Part shown: one piece after another, positions 9,751 through 19,509 of the stretch
Position numbering within the stretch: position 1 is the stretch's first letter
Layout of the letters: each line of letters opens with the position of its first letter
From: Methanothermus fervidus DSM 2088
GTDB taxonomy: Archaea; Methanobacteriota; Methanobacteria; DSM-2088; Methanothermaceae
Assembly (NCBI GenBank): GCA_000166095.1
Contig: CP002278.1
Span: forward strand, 652,001 to 716,000
Length of the DNA stretch: 64,000 nt
Reading direction: 5' to 3'
Notes under the pieces: model-generated
The model's database searches: none
Seen by the model: only the letters and a program-made list of their open reading frames with translations
Told to the model about the DNA's origin: nothing
Translations under genes and position numbers: made by a program

Positions 9751-10804
9751 AAGTAAGATAGGAATAACAACGGGTAGTGCAGCCACTGCAGCTGCAACTG
9801 CTTGTATTTTATTTTTAAAAAAATCTAAAAAACCTAAAATTGTAAATATTGATGCACCTGTAGGTAAATTAAAAATTGAAATAAAAAGTATAAAAAAAAT
9901 ATCTAAAAATGAAGCTGAAGCTTTAGTTGTCAAGAAAAAATATCCAGATCCTGATGTAACGATTGGACTTGAAATAGGAGCTAGAGTGAAACTTATAAAT
10001 GAAAATAAGATAATTATTAAAGGTGGAAAAGGAGTAGGAATAGTAACTAAGCCAGGATTGCCAGTTCCTGTTGGTGAACATGCAATAAATCCTGTACCTA
10101 GGAAAATGATTAAAAAAAATTTAAAAAAATTCCTTGAACAAAATGAGGGTGCAATAGTCACAATATTTGTACCTAAAGGAAAAGAGGTTGCACAAAAAAC
10201 TATGAATCCAAAGTTGGGAATTAAAAATGGGATATCAATCCTTGGAACAAAAGGCATTGCACGACCAATGTCATCTAAAGCATATAAAAAATCTTTATCT
10301 TATCAAATTGATGTTGCAATAGCACAAGGATTTGAAGAATTGTATTTTGTGCCAGGAAATATTGGTGAAAAAATTGCTTTAAATAAATTTAAAGTTGAAA
10401 AAGACAGAATTGTACAAACTAGTAACTTCATTGGTTATATGTTGAATGAAGCCTCTAAAAAAGGAGTAAAAAATATTGTACTGTTGGGGCATGCTGGAAA
10501 ATTGGTGAAAATTGCTGGAGGAATATTTAATACACACAGTAAAGTTGCCGATGCTAGAAGGGAAATAATAGCTGCTTATGCAGCGTTAGCAGGGGCATCA
10601 AAAGTTCTTGTAAAGAAAATATTTAAATCTAAAACTACTGAAGAAATGATAAAATACTTAGAGAAAGCTGGAATCAGAGAAAAAGTTTTTAATTATATTG
10701 CAAAATCAATAAAGAAGAGATGCGAAGACAGATATCCATTAAAAGTCAAAGTTATAATAACAGACATGAAAGGAAGAGTTCTTAATAGTGTTAAGGGTGT
10801 GTAG
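9743..10804 (+). CDS. cbiD: Cobalt-precorrin-5B (C1)-methyltransferase
   Basis: CbiD acts in the anaerobic cobalamin/corrinoid route, methylating C1 of the corrin ring; methanogens need corrinoids for methyltransferases. The 353-residue protein has the N-terminal GITTGSAATAAATA segment, DPDVTIG, GVGIVTKPGL and LLGHAGKLVKIAGGIFNTHS, all characteristic of CbiD. It overlaps the thioredoxin-like gene by 8 bases and abuts the glycosyltransferase gene that follows. Other cobalamin genes are not present in the window. Confidence 0.93.
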   Translation: MNKSKIGITTGSAATAAATACILFLKKSKKPKIVNIDAPVGKLKIEIKSIKKISKNEAEALVVKKKYPDPDVTIGLEIGARVKLINENKIIIKGGKGVGIVTKPGLPVPVGEHAINPVPRKMIKKNLKKFLEQNEGAIVTIFVPKGKEVAQKTMNPKLGIKNGISILGTKGIARPMSSKAYKKSLSYQIDVAIAQGFEELYFVPGNIGEKIALNKFKVEKDRIVQTSNFIGYMLNEASKKGVKNIVLLGHAGKLVKIAGGIFNTHSKVADARREIIAAYAALAGASKVLVKKIFKSKTTEEMIKYLEKAGIREKVFNYIAKSIKKRCEDRYPLKVKVIITDMKGRVLNSVKGV

Positions 10805-11893
10805 ATGAAAATATGTTTAATAGGTCAATATCCTCCACATGTTGGCGGAGTAGCTTCCCATGTTCATTTTTTATCAAACATGCTTAAAAACAAAGGTCAT
10901 GAGGTATTTGTAATAACCTATCCACACAAAAACTTGAAATCTAATAATGTTAAGCAAGCTCCAACAATTAATATTAAAGGATTAAGAGGATTGATATTCA
11001 CATTGACAGCAACGATTATGGCTCTCTATCTCATAGTGAAGGAAGATATTGATATAATACATTCACATTATCTATTGCCTCCTGGATTAGTAGGATATTT
11101 AGCATCTAAGATAACAGGTAAACCTCATTATGTAACTGTACATGGATCTGATGCTTTAATCTTATCATCTAACAGATTTTTAAGAATTTTGATTAAAATG
11201 ATTTTACAAGATGCAGAAAATGTTCTAGTTGTTAGCAAAACATTAAAAAACAAAATTTTGGAAATTATAGAGGATGAAAAAAAAGTAGTAATAACAGGCA
11301 ATGCTGTAGATTTAAAGACTTTTAATCCAAACATCAAAACAACATTTAAAGATGAATTAAAAATAAAAAAACCCATAATTTTATTTGTTGGGAATTTAGT
11401 ACCTCAAAAAGGTTTACAATATTTATTAAAAGCAAAAAAATTGGTTAAAACACCATCAACCCTTGTCATTGTAGGAGATGGCCCTTGCCTTAATCAACTG
11501 AAAAAAATGGTTAAAGAAGAAAAAATTAAAGATGTGGTATTTACAGGTGTAAGGCATGATATAAATAATGTAATGGCTGCTGCAGATCTTGTAGTCCTTC
11601 CTTCTATTTCAGAAAGCTTTGGACTAGCTTTGTTAGAAGCTATGGCCTGTGGAAAACCAGTTGTGGCAACCAAAGTTGGTGGTATCAAAGAAATAGTAAC
11701 TGAAGATGTTGGATTGTTAGTTAATCCTCGTGATCCTAAAGCCTTGGCAAATGCTATAGATTATATACTTAAAAATGAAAAGAAAAAAAAGGAAATGGGA
11801 AAAAATGCTAGGAAAATAGCTATAAAATATTCAAAGATTTATGTCCCTTATCTAGGTGAAAAAGATGAAAAAGGTTCAAATGGTAGAAATTAG
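10805..11893 (+). CDS. Glycosyltransferase, GT4 family
   Basis: This 362-residue protein has the GT-B fold of family 4. The N-terminus contains [14 protein letters not shown], the middle HSHYLLPPG and VTVHGSDAL, and the C-terminal half the nucleotide-sugar motif [14 protein letters not shown] with the EX7E pair, followed by [13 protein letters not shown]. It transfers a sugar from a nucleotide donor to an unknown acceptor, possibly a glycolipid or surface glycan. The gene abuts cbiD and its last 29 bases overlap moaC, so it is part of a tight operon of unrelated functions. Confidence 0.88.
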   Translation: MKICLIGQYPPHVGGVASHVHFLSNMLKNKGHEVFVITYPHKNLKSNNVKQAPTINIKGLRGLIFTLTATIMALYLIVKEDIDIIHSHYLLPPGLVGYLASKITGKPHYVTVHGSDALILSSNRFLRILIKMILQDAENVLVVSKTLKNKILEIIEDEKKVVITGNAVDLKTFNPNIKTTFKDELKIKKPIILFVGNLVPQKGLQYLLKAKKLVKTPSTLVIVGDGPCLNQLKKMVKEEKIKDVVFTGVRHDINNVMAAADLVVLPSISESFGLALLEAMACGKPVVATKVGGIKEIVTEDVGLLVNPRDPKALANAIDYILKNEKKKKEMGKNARKIAIKYSKIYVPYLGEKDEKGSNGRN

Positions 11894-12311
11894 GGAAAAA
11901 CCTGTAGTTTATAGGTCTGCTATTGCATCAGGAGAAATATTTTTAAAAGAAAAAACAATCAAGGCAATAAAAAATAATAAAATTAAAAAAGGAGATGTAT
12001 TGACAACTGCACAAATTGCAGCTATAAACGCTGTTAAAAATACTCCATCAATAATACCACTTTGTCATCCAATTCAAATCACTGGCGTTGACTTAGATTT
12101 TGAAATAAAAAAAGATAAAATAAAAGTTAATGTTAAGGTCACATCAGAAGGAAAAACTGGCGTTGAAATGGAAGCACTCACTGGAGTTAGTGCTGCACTT
12201 CTAACTATTTGGGACATGGTAAAAAGTGTGGAAAAAGATGAAAAAGGTCAATACCCAACTACAAAAATATCCAATATAAAGGTGGTTGAAAAAAGAAAGG
12301 AGAAAAAGTGA
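11865..12311 (+). CDS. moaC: Cyclic pyranopterin monophosphate synthase
   Basis: MoaC completes formation of the pyranopterin precursor of molybdenum/tungsten cofactor, needed here by formate and formylmethanofuran dehydrogenases. The 148-residue protein has [19 protein letters not shown] and [19 protein letters not shown], the hallmark MoaC motifs, and a basic tail. The ATG at 11865 follows AGGTGAAAAAG; a GTG at 11856 lies within that site. It overlaps the glycosyltransferase gene by 29 bases and the helicase gene by one. Confidence 0.93.
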   Translation: MKKVQMVEIREKPVVYRSAIASGEIFLKEKTIKAIKNNKIKKGDVLTTAQIAAINAVKNTPSIIPLCHPIQITGVDLDFEIKKDKIKVNVKVTSEGKTGVEMEALTGVSAALLTIWDMVKSVEKDEKGQYPTTKISNIKVVEKRKEKK

Positions 12312-14317
12312 TGAAAAATATCTTAAAAATTCTAAAAAATTGTTACCCTTATTTAAAAGATTTTAACCCAGCGCAAAAAGCTGCACTAAAGAGTGGTTTT
12401 CTTGAAAAAGATAAAAACTATGTAATTGCGATGCCAACAGCTAGTGGAAAAACATTGCTTGGTATCTTAGCAGCTTTAAAAGTTATAAATAATGGTGGAA
12501 AAGTAATTTATCTTGTACCTCTTATTTCACTACAAAACGAAAAATTACAAGAATTCAAAAAACTTGAAAATCATGCTAAAATTAAAATAGGTCGAGATCC
12601 TAGATATTCTGATTTGTCTGTCATGATATATGAATCATTTGACATTTTAACACGTACATATCCAGAAATTTTAAGTGATGTAGATTTGTTGGTTGTGGAT
12701 GAATTTCACATGCTTGGTGATTATTCAAGAGGACCCATACTTGAATGTGCTATCACAAAAGCAAAAAAATTGAATCCAGGAATAAGAATTATTGCCTTAT
12801 CAGCCACTCTTAAAAACATGCATGAAATTGCTAAATGGTTAGATGCAGAAGTGTTTGAACATGATTATAGACCAGTTCCTTTGCATAAAGATGTGTTAGT
12901 GGTAGAGAATCACAATGTTAGAAATAAAAACGATCTAGTTTTTAAGCTACTTAAAAAAAGTAGACAAATGCTAGTTTTTGTTTCAACAAGAAGATTTACA
13001 GAATCATTGGCAAATTATGTAGCTAAAAAATTGCAAAATAGGGAAAAGTTTGAAAAAATTGCCAAAAAAATTTTAGAAGTCCCAAAGAGTAAAGGTTCAC
13101 CGCCAACACCTACATGTAAAAAACTTGCGAAATGTGTAAAAAAAGGAGTGGCTTTCCACCATGCTGGATTGTTTAATGAGCAAAGATCAATCATAGAAGA
13201 AGAATTTAAAAAAGGTAACCTTTTAATGATCACTGCAACACCAACATTAATGTATGGTGTTAATCTTCCATCACAAGTTGTAGTTATAAGAGATTATAAA
13301 CGTTGGACACCAACAGGTATTCAAAACATTCCTATATTTGATTATGAACAAATGTCAGGAAGGGCTGGAAGACCTCAATATGATAAAAAAGGATATTCTT
13401 ATTTAATAGCTAAAACTAATGAGGAAGCAGAAAAACTTTATGAATATTATATAGAGGGAGATATAGAAGAAACAAGGTCTCAATTACTTGATAATAAAGA
13501 TTCTCTTTGTAAACAAATAATAGGTCAAATTGCTTCTGGATGCAGGGATATAAATGATATCATAGAATTTTTCTCAGATACATTTTGTGGATATCAAATC
13601 AAAAAATTTAGTTATGATGCTTTAGAATATGAAATTGAAGATGCTTTAGATTTTCTATTAGATTCAGATCTAATAAAAATGACATCTGCTGGATTCAAAA
13701 TTACAAAATTAGGAGAATTAGCTTCAAAATCTAATTATTCTGTGGAAACCGTTGTAAAATTGAAGGAATTTGTAGAAAATACAGCAGATCTAAATATAAA
13801 TAACTTGATTTATGAATTATCACAAACTCCTGACTTACCATTAATATCCTTTAAGAATTATAACTATAAAGACCGTGTAAAGGAAAAATTATTAGAAAAT
13901 GAAATATTTGTTTGGGATGTAGGAAATAGAGAAGCCACTGCAGCTTCTCTAATTGAATGGGTGAATGAAAAAACTGAATATGAAATTGAAAACTTTTTTG
14001 GTGTTTATGGAGGATCTGTACGCAGGGCTGCATATGAAGCTTCAAAACTTTCCAAATTTCTTAAAGATATTTGTGAAGCGATAAATATATACAAATATTC
14101 TCATGATCTAGAAAAATATTCGGCAAGGCTTTATTATGGCGTAAAAGAGGATATTTTACATTTAGTAGTTAGAGTTAAAGGGTTAGGTAGAAGAAGGGCA
14201 AGAAAAATTTTCAACATGTTTGGCGATGATATTGCATCAGTCAGTGAAAAAGAACTTCAAAAAGTTGAAGGAATTGGTCCTAAATTAGCCTCTGCAATAA
14301 AAAAGGCATTCAGGTGA
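12311..14317 (+). CDS. hel308: Hel308/Ski2-type ATP-dependent DNA helicase
   Basis: This 668-residue superfamily 2 helicase resembles archaeal Hel308, which unwinds forked DNA at stalled replication sites. Visible motifs are Walker A PTASGKT (about 42-48), the Walker B box VVDEFHMLGD, ALSATLKN, HHAGLF, a QMSGRAGRP motif VI, and a C-terminal helix-hairpin-helix pair (VKGLGRRRARKIF and VEGIGPKLASAI). The Walker B box is DEFH instead of the usual DExH with aliphatic residue. The ATG shares one base with the moaC stop. Confidence 0.87.
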   Translation: MKNILKILKNCYPYLKDFNPAQKAALKSGFLEKDKNYVIAMPTASGKTLLGILAALKVINNGGKVIYLVPLISLQNEKLQEFKKLENHAKIKIGRDPRYSDLSVMIYESFDILTRTYPEILSDVDLLVVDEFHMLGDYSRGPILECAITKAKKLNPGIRIIALSATLKNMHEIAKWLDAEVFEHDYRPVPLHKDVLVVENHNVRNKNDLVFKLLKKSRQMLVFVSTRRFTESLANYVAKKLQNREKFEKIAKKILEVPKSKGSPPTPTCKKLAKCVKKGVAFHHAGLFNEQRSIIEEEFKKGNLLMITATPTLMYGVNLPSQVVVIRDYKRWTPTGIQNIPIFDYEQMSGRAGRPQYDKKGYSYLIAKTNEEAEKLYEYYIEGDIEETRSQLLDNKDSLCKQIIGQIASGCRDINDIIEFFSDTFCGYQIKKFSYDALEYEIEDALDFLLDSDLIKMTSAGFKITKLGELASKSNYSVETVVKLKEFVENTADLNINNLIYELSQTPDLPLISFKNYNYKDRVKEKLLENEIFVWDVGNREATAASLIEWVNEKTEYEIENFFGVYGGSVRRAAYEASKLSKFLKDICEAINIYKYSHDLEKYSARLYYGVKEDILHLVVRVKGLGRRRARKIFNMFGDDIASVSEKELQKVEGIGPKLASAIKKAFR

Positions 14318-14321
14318 TAAT

Positions 14322-14843
14322 CTGTTAAATATTAACTTTTCAGAAAAAATATCAAAAAGAAAATTATTACACATCCTAAAAAAAGCTTCAAGGAAAGTCA
14401 GTGTAAATGATCTCATGAATGCGAGTGTTTTTTTAAATGAAGAAATTAAGTATATGCACAAGCAAGAAAAAAAGGAATATATAAGGAGATTTATGCATGC
14501 TTTTTTCATGAGATTAAATGAATTGAAAAACGATAAAAAAAGATATGAGGGGTCTGTAGATATTAAAAAACTAAAAGAGCTCGTTGATTTTATGGAAAAT
14601 AAAATAAAAAATTCTAAATCTGAAAAAGAACGTAGTTTTTATAAAATAGCGGCTATTGTTTCTATTTATGCTACATTTGTCAAAGAGGTGCCAATACATC
14701 CTCTAAGTACAAAGTTTCCTGGCAACTTAAAGATAAGATATAGGAAAGGTAAATATCTTTGTCCTGTAAAGGATAAACAAAAAGAAAGCCCTGAAGCATT
14801 GTGTAAATTTTGCGTTGCTGTACAGGATGAAAGTGTACTGTAA
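14322..14843 (+). CDS. UPF0305 (DUF2115) family protein, apparently starting at CTG
   Basis: The family is conserved in methanogens and has no known function. From the ATG at 14415 only 142 residues are read, but the frame is open back through the helicase stop. The sequence encoded upstream (SKRKLLHILKKASRKVSV, then NDLMNASVFL) fits the family N-terminus. A perfect GGTGAT at 14313-14318 precedes a CTG at 14322 with the same spacing as the GTG of the thioredoxin-like gene, giving a 173-residue protein. Four cysteines or so lie near the end (CPVKD, CKFCVAV), which could bind metal. Confidence 0.72.
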   Translation: MLNINFSEKISKRKLLHILKKASRKVSVNDLMNASVFLNEEIKYMHKQEKKEYIRRFMHAFFMRLNELKNDKKRYEGSVDIKKLKELVDFMENKIKNSKSEKERSFYKIAAIVSIYATFVKEVPIHPLSTKFPGNLKIRYRKGKYLCPVKDKQKESPEALCKFCVAVQDESVL

Positions 14844-14852
14844 ATATTGTTT

Positions 14853-15155
14853 TTAACCTCCACCATCACATACTTCTGAACTAACATCTACTTCTTCTAG
14901 TTCTTCACGCATTTTCTTCAATTTTTTAATTTGTTCTTTTATTTCTGGTTTAACTTTTCTTTTCTCTTCGTATTCTTCTTTTCCAATGACTTCAAGATAT
15001 TTACTATTATACCAAAGGTCATTCTTATCTAATTTTACCCATCCTACATTATTTTCAACTTTTATTGCTGATACTTCACCAGTGGTCCCAGTGCCTGTAT
15101 ATCTGACTATTGAACCAATTGTTATTGTTTTACCTTTTTTGTCAACAACTTCCAT
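14853..15155 (-). CDS. DUF2098 family protein
   Basis: This 100-residue protein matches the methanogen-restricted DUF2098 family of unknown function. It has a small beta-rich N-terminal domain (GSIVRYTGTGTTGEVSAI, with WVKLDKNDLWY) resembling an SH3-like barrel, and a charged helical C-terminus ending in VCDGGG. It starts at an ATG after TAGGAGTGGAAGG, 10 bases downstream of the PRC-barrel gene, with which it likely forms a two-gene operon. It converges on the UPF0305 gene. Confidence 0.8.
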   Translation of the reverse strand: MEVVDKKGKTITIGSIVRYTGTGTTGEVSAIKVENNVGWVKLDKNDLWYNSKYLEVIGKEEYEEKRKVKPEIKEQIKKLKKMREELEEVDVSSEVCDGGG

Positions 15156-15165
15156 CCTTCCACTC

Positions 15166-15441
15166 CTATTCTGTTTTTTCTAAAGTTACCTTTTTAGCCT
15201 CTTCTTTTTCTTCTACCTCTAATTCCTTAGGTTTAACTCCTAAAATAACATAATCACCTATTGTGTTTACATCTTCTATTTTAACTGGGAAAGTCTTAGG
15301 TTTAAATGATAAACCGGCTTTAGAAACAATTAAATAATCAATAGTCCCTGTAGAAGTGTCTATTTCTATATCTGCTATTTTTCCAACTTCGTTAGCATCT
15401 TTATCAATAACTTTTTTACCTAAAAGTTCGCTTGCTCTCAT
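15166..15441 (-). CDS. PRC-barrel domain protein
   Basis: The 91-residue protein is a single PRC-barrel: MRASELLGKKVIDKDANEVG at the start, then DIEIDTSTGTIDYLIVS and DYVILGVK. PRC-barrels are small adaptor domains in RNA processing and photosynthetic proteins; stand-alone archaeal ones are common and mostly uncharacterised. It has a very strong GGGAGGTGGGAAG site. The C-terminal 20 residues are Glu/Lys-rich and probably flexible. Confidence 0.85.
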   Translation of the reverse strand: MRASELLGKKVIDKDANEVGKIADIEIDTSTGTIDYLIVSKAGLSFKPKTFPVKIEDVNTIGDYVILGVKPKELEVEEKEEAKKVTLEKTE

Positions 15442-15491
15442 CTTCCCACCTCCCAGTTTAATTATATGTGTAATTTAACCATATATAATGC

Positions 15492-17087
15492 ATGATGATA
15501 AAGAAAGCATGTCGCTACATAATAAAGCAAGTAAAGGAAGGAAAAGTTAAAAATAAAGATGAATTGGAAATTGTTAAGCGTAAAGCATGCAAAAAATTTG
15601 GCATAAAAAAATTTGTTAGCAATTCTGAAATTTTAAAATATGCTACCCAAGAAGAGAAAGAAATAATTGCTCCCATCATACGTAAGAAACCAGTTAGGAC
15701 AATATCCGGTGTTGCAGTTGTAGCAGTAATGTGTCACCCAACACCTTGCCCACATGGAAAATGCCTATACTGTCCACAAAGTACTAAAGCTCCACCAAGT
15801 TATACTGGAGAAGAACCTGCTGCTCTCAGGGCACGTAGACATAAGTATGATCCATATAGACAAGTCAAAGATAGATTAGATCAATTAAAGAGCATAGGAC
15901 ATCCGATTGATAAAGTAGAATTAATAATTATGGGTGGAACCTTTCCAGCCCATGATTTATGTTATCAAGAGTGGTTTGTATCACGGTGTTTACAAGCAAT
16001 GAATGAATTTGGATCTAAAAAAGAGAAAAAAGAATTTCAATATTTAGAAGACATTCAAAAAATTAATGAAAAATCAAAGGTTAGATGTGTAGGAATGACT
16101 GTTGAAACTAGACCAGATTACTCCAAAGAGGAAGATGTAGACAGAATGTTGTCATTTGGGGTAACTAGGGTAGAATTGGGAGTACAGACAATATACAATT
16201 ATATATATCATAGAGTTAAAAGAGGACATGACATTAAAGATGTTATAGAAGCAAATAGGATTTTAAGAGATTCTGGATTAAAAGTGGGAATGCATATAAT
16301 GCCTGGGTTATTTGCAGATGAAGAAAAAGATTTAAGAATATTTAAAAGATTATTTTCTGATCCTTCTTTTAGACCAGATATGTTGAAGATATATCCATGT
16401 TTAGTAACAAAAGAAAGTGAATTATATGAGTTATGGAAGAGAGGAGAGTATAGACCATATAATACAGAAGAAGCTGTCGAATTGATTGTAAAAATAAAAA
16501 AATTACTACCAAAATGGGTTAGAACGATGCGAATACAACGTGACATACCTTCACCATTAATTGTAGACGGTGTTAAAAAATCAAATTTAGGAGAGTTAGT
16601 TTACAGAAAATTAAAAGAAGAAGGTGTCAGATGCAAATGTATTAGATGTCGTGAAATAGGTCATAGAATGAAGGAAGGTGTCATGCCAGAGGAGGACAAT
16701 ATAAAAATTTTCAAAGAAGAATATAAAGCTGCAGATGGCAAAGAAATATTTATTTCTCATGAGGATAAAGAAAATGACGTATTAGTTGGATTTTTACGTT
16801 TAAGAATTCCTTCCAAAAAAGCCCATCGGAAGGAAATAGATGAAAACACGGCTATAGTCCGTGAATTGCATGTTTATGGACCTATGGTCCCTATTGGTAA
16901 AAAATCGAAAATGATTGGACAACATAGAGGTTATGGAGAAGAATTACTTAAATTTGCTGAAAATATAGCATTAAAACGTGGAAAAAACAAAATAGTTATC
17001 ACTAGTGGTATAGGTGTTCGAGATTATTATCGAAATTTTGGTTATAAACGTGAAGGTCCTTACATGGCAAAGATTCTTGATCAGTAA
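15492..17087 (+). CDS. elp3: tRNA uridine(34) carboxymethyl-forming enzyme Elp3 (radical SAM/GNAT)
   Basis: Archaeal Elp3 uses acetyl-CoA and SAM to modify wobble uridine 34 of tRNA. The 531-residue protein has an N-terminal tRNA-binding helical region, the radical SAM cluster motif CPHGKCLYC near residue 90, a Zn-type CKCIRC segment at about 380, and a C-terminal acetyltransferase domain with [15 protein letters not shown]. All expected parts are present. An ATG at 15495 is a possible alternative start. Its stop lies directly next to the stop of the convergent cofH gene. Confidence 0.95.
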   Translation: MMIKKACRYIIKQVKEGKVKNKDELEIVKRKACKKFGIKKFVSNSEILKYATQEEKEIIAPIIRKKPVRTISGVAVVAVMCHPTPCPHGKCLYCPQSTKAPPSYTGEEPAALRARRHKYDPYRQVKDRLDQLKSIGHPIDKVELIIMGGTFPAHDLCYQEWFVSRCLQAMNEFGSKKEKKEFQYLEDIQKINEKSKVRCVGMTVETRPDYSKEEDVDRMLSFGVTRVELGVQTIYNYIYHRVKRGHDIKDVIEANRILRDSGLKVGMHIMPGLFADEEKDLRIFKRLFSDPSFRPDMLKIYPCLVTKESELYELWKRGEYRPYNTEEAVELIVKIKKLLPKWVRTMRIQRDIPSPLIVDGVKKSNLGELVYRKLKEEGVRCKCIRCREIGHRMKEGVMPEEDNIKIFKEEYKAADGKEIFISHEDKENDVLVGFLRLRIPSKKAHRKEIDENTAIVRELHVYGPMVPIGKKSKMIGQHRGYGEELLKFAENIALKRGKNKIVITSGIGVRDYYRNFGYKREGPYMAKILDQ

Positions 17088-18221
17088 TTAAATATTTGGA
17101 ATAGCTGACAATGGTCTTATGTTGTTATAAAGAGTATCTCTTAATGCTGGTATACGTCCTAAATTTTCTACTATTCTTCTTAAATTACTTACGTCAGTTT
17201 TAGTACCATGAGGAGACCCTGCAGACCTTGATATATTTTCTTCTCCAAGAGTTCCACCTAAATCGTTAGCACCTGCCATTAAACAAAATTGTGCAAATTT
17301 AAAACCAAGTTTCACCCATGACACTTGTATATTTTTTATTAGGTCATGGAACATTAATCTGGAGACTGCATAAACTTTAAGGTCCTCGATGCCAGTTGCA
17401 CCAGGCCTTGCGTCTCCAGAAAGATATAGAGGAGATTTTGCATGCATAAAAGTTAATGGTACAAATTCTGTAAACCCACCTGTTTCTTCTTGTATGTCTC
17501 TCAATATTTTGAGGTGCTTAACAATATTTTCCATGTTTTCTACATGTCCATACATCATTGTAGATGTTGTAGGTATTCCAAGCTTATGAGCTGTCTTAAT
17601 TATGTATATCCATTGCTCTGTAGTTATTTTACTTGGACAAATTTTTCTCCTTACTTTGTTATCTAATATTTCTGCTGCAGTTCCAGGCATAGACCCCAAT
17701 CCTGCCCTTTTAAGAATTTTCAAAGTTTTTTTAATGGATAATTCTGAATTTTTAGACACATAGTATATTTCCATTGGTGAAAATGCATGAATATGGAGCT
17801 CAGGATAATTATCTTTTATTTCTTTTATGAGTTCTTCATAGAAGTTAATATCTAAATTGGGATGTAAAGCTCCCTGAATACAGACTTCTTCAACACCGCT
17901 CTCAACAGCTTTTCTAACGACCTTTAGTATCTCTGGAATATCCATAAAATATGCTTCAGGATCTCCATCTTTTTTACGAAATGCACAAAATCTACAATTT
18001 CCAACACATATGTTTGTGAAGTTTATATTCCAATTTTTAATAAAAGTCACAATGTCTCCAACAATTTTTTTCCTTACTTTATCAGCTGTAATTAAAAGAG
18101 CATATAGTTCATCTCCACGCAAATTCATTAAATACATAGCTTCTTCTACAGTTATTTGCCTATAAAAAGATTCTTCCAAAATTTCTTTTGTTTTTGGTCT
18201 TATAGTTAGATTATTCAACAT
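17088..18221 (-). CDS. cofH: F420 precursor FO synthase subunit 2 (CofH)
   Basis: CofH is the radical SAM enzyme that joins tyrosine-derived 4-hydroxybenzyl to the ribitylaminouracil to build the deazaflavin FO of coenzyme F420. The 377-residue protein has the cluster motif CVGNCRFC, followed by [15 protein letters not shown] and GTAAEIL. The ATG at 18221 is chosen because a TATA element at 18246-18255 sits about 25-30 bases upstream; the frame extends further to 18293 but that part would lie upstream of the promoter. The transcript is then nearly leaderless. Confidence 0.9.
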   Translation of the reverse strand: MLNNLTIRPKTKEILEESFYRQITVEEAMYLMNLRGDELYALLITADKVRKKIVGDIVTFIKNWNINFTNICVGNCRFCAFRKKDGDPEAYFMDIPEILKVVRKAVESGVEEVCIQGALHPNLDINFYEELIKEIKDNYPELHIHAFSPMEIYYVSKNSELSIKKTLKILKRAGLGSMPGTAAEILDNKVRRKICPSKITTEQWIYIIKTAHKLGIPTTSTMMYGHVENMENIVKHLKILRDIQEETGGFTEFVPLTFMHAKSPLYLSGDARPGATGIEDLKVYAVSRLMFHDLIKNIQVSWVKLGFKFAQFCLMAGANDLGGTLGEENISRSAGSPHGTKTDVSNLRRIVENLGRIPALRDTLYNNIRPLSAIPNI

Positions 18222-18245
18222 ACATAAGTTATTTAAATTGAAAAC

Positions 18246-18255
18246 TTTATATAAA
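18246..18255 (-). promoter_or_regulatory. TATA box of cofH
   Basis: The palindromic TTTATATAAA lies about 25-30 bases upstream of the chosen cofH ATG (18221). The position argues for a nearly leaderless cofH mRNA and against the longer reading frame to 18293. Confidence 0.55.
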
Positions 18256-18309
18256 TTTATTTGAAACCTCAGATAAGATTTAAATAATATCAAGAAAGTG
18301 GTGTTTAAC

Positions 18310-19329
18310 TTGGATATTGAAAAGAGTTTGAGTCCATTAGCAAGCTTTTTGAATAAATTTGTACCAAAAAAATTATTATTACATGTCCAAGAAAGCTTGG
18401 TACGCTGCGGAATATATATGAAAGCTTCTTATTTTCTTTCTTTATTGTTTATATTGAGTGCTATTTCAGCTGTAGTTGCAACAATGCTTGCAATAATATT
18501 AAATTTTAATATAATTTTGGCAGTTTTAGCAGGGATTTTAGCACCTTTTGCTGCTGCATTTGCTGCATTGTATATTATAGCAGAGAGAAGAAGAGGAACA
18601 ATAGAAGAAAGTACTCCTGATTTTTTAACACAATTAGCATCAGAACTTCGTGCAGGAATTTCATTGGAAAGTGCTATAGATGATTTAACAAAATATGGTG
18701 AAGGTCCTCTTTATGATGAACTAAAGAGAACCGCAATTGAAATAAAGATGGGTAGAAGCTTTGAAAGTTCATTGATAGCAATGGCCAATAGATTGAAATC
18801 TGAACAACTTAACAGAACATTTAGAATGATATCTGAGGGTCGTAGGGCTGGAGCCTCATTGTCACGAGTATTAGAATCTGTAGCTGAAGATTTAAGACAA
18901 GTTTTAGCCCTAAAAAGAGAAAGAAAATCAAATGTCATGATGTATGCAATGTTTTTCCTTATAGCAGGACTCATTGGCGCTCCATTAGTTGTAGGATTAA
19001 TATCAATTGTTATAAGATTTTTCATAGACTTATATTCTGCTTCAGGAGCAATTGCTGGCATGACACTTGTAGGAAATGTACAGCAGAGGCTTGTTAATTT
19101 AAGAGATCCTATTCAAATTGCATGTGGTGGTTATGTAGCAATACATGCATTTCTTGGAGGTATATTGTTAGGAACTGTGATGTATGGTGATCCTAAAAAA
19201 GGTTTAAAATATTCAATACCTATGGCTTTAGTTGCATTTGTAATTTATTATTTCATAAGTACAACCGGCTATGATCTCATAAGTTCATTTGGTGGAGGAT
19301 TTAAAGGTGCATATAGTTATAGCAGATGA
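18310..19329 (+). CDS. Type II secretion system F / TadC-like membrane protein
   Basis: This 339-residue integral membrane protein is an archaeal GspF/TadC/FlaJ-type platform protein for pilus or secretion assembly. It has two N-terminal transmembrane helices (about 38-95), a cytoplasmic GspF domain with [15 protein letters not shown] and [14 protein letters not shown], and three or more C-terminal helices. A TTG at 18310 is favoured because GGTG lies 6 bases before it; GTG codons at 18298 and 18301 are alternatives. Its last 20 bases overlap a pilin-like gene. No GspE-type ATPase is encoded nearby. Confidence 0.82.
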   Translation: MDIEKSLSPLASFLNKFVPKKLLLHVQESLVRCGIYMKASYFLSLLFILSAISAVVATMLAIILNFNIILAVLAGILAPFAAAFAALYIIAERRRGTIEESTPDFLTQLASELRAGISLESAIDDLTKYGEGPLYDELKRTAIEIKMGRSFESSLIAMANRLKSEQLNRTFRMISEGRRAGASLSRVLESVAEDLRQVLALKRERKSNVMMYAMFFLIAGLIGAPLVVGLISIVIRFFIDLYSASGAIAGMTLVGNVQQRLVNLRDPIQIACGGYVAIHAFLGGILLGTVMYGDPKKGLKYSIPMALVAFVIYYFISTTGYDLISSFGGGFKGAYSYSR

Positions 19330-19504
19330 AAAAGGGCAAAGTAGTGCAGAATATATACTTCTTATAGCAGGAGTATTGGGGATAGTGTTAATAGTTCTTT
19401 ATGCATCTATCTCATACATGAATGAAGTTAAAACTGGGACATTTAATGCCACAAATAATACAACGATTTGGAGTAGTTTAAAAGATAAATTTAAAAATTG
19501 GTGA
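19310..19504 (+). CDS. Class III signal peptide (pilin-like) protein
   Basis: This small protein (about 64 residues) has a type III/pilin signal: a short charged start, cleavage after DEKG, then QSSAEYILLIAGVLG as a hydrophobic stretch. The Q-S-S-A-E-Y pattern matches the archaeal QxSxE class III signal read by the EppA/FlaK-type peptidase. The mature protein is only about 50 residues with a T/N-rich tail. The exact start is uncertain (GTG 19310 or 19289). Overlap with the TadC-like gene suggests it is the subunit handled by that platform. Confidence 0.72.
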   Translation, partial: HIVIADEKGQSSAEYILLIAGVLGIVLIVLYASISYMNEVKTGTFNATNNTTIWSSLKDKFKNW

Positions 19505-19509
19505 TAAAT

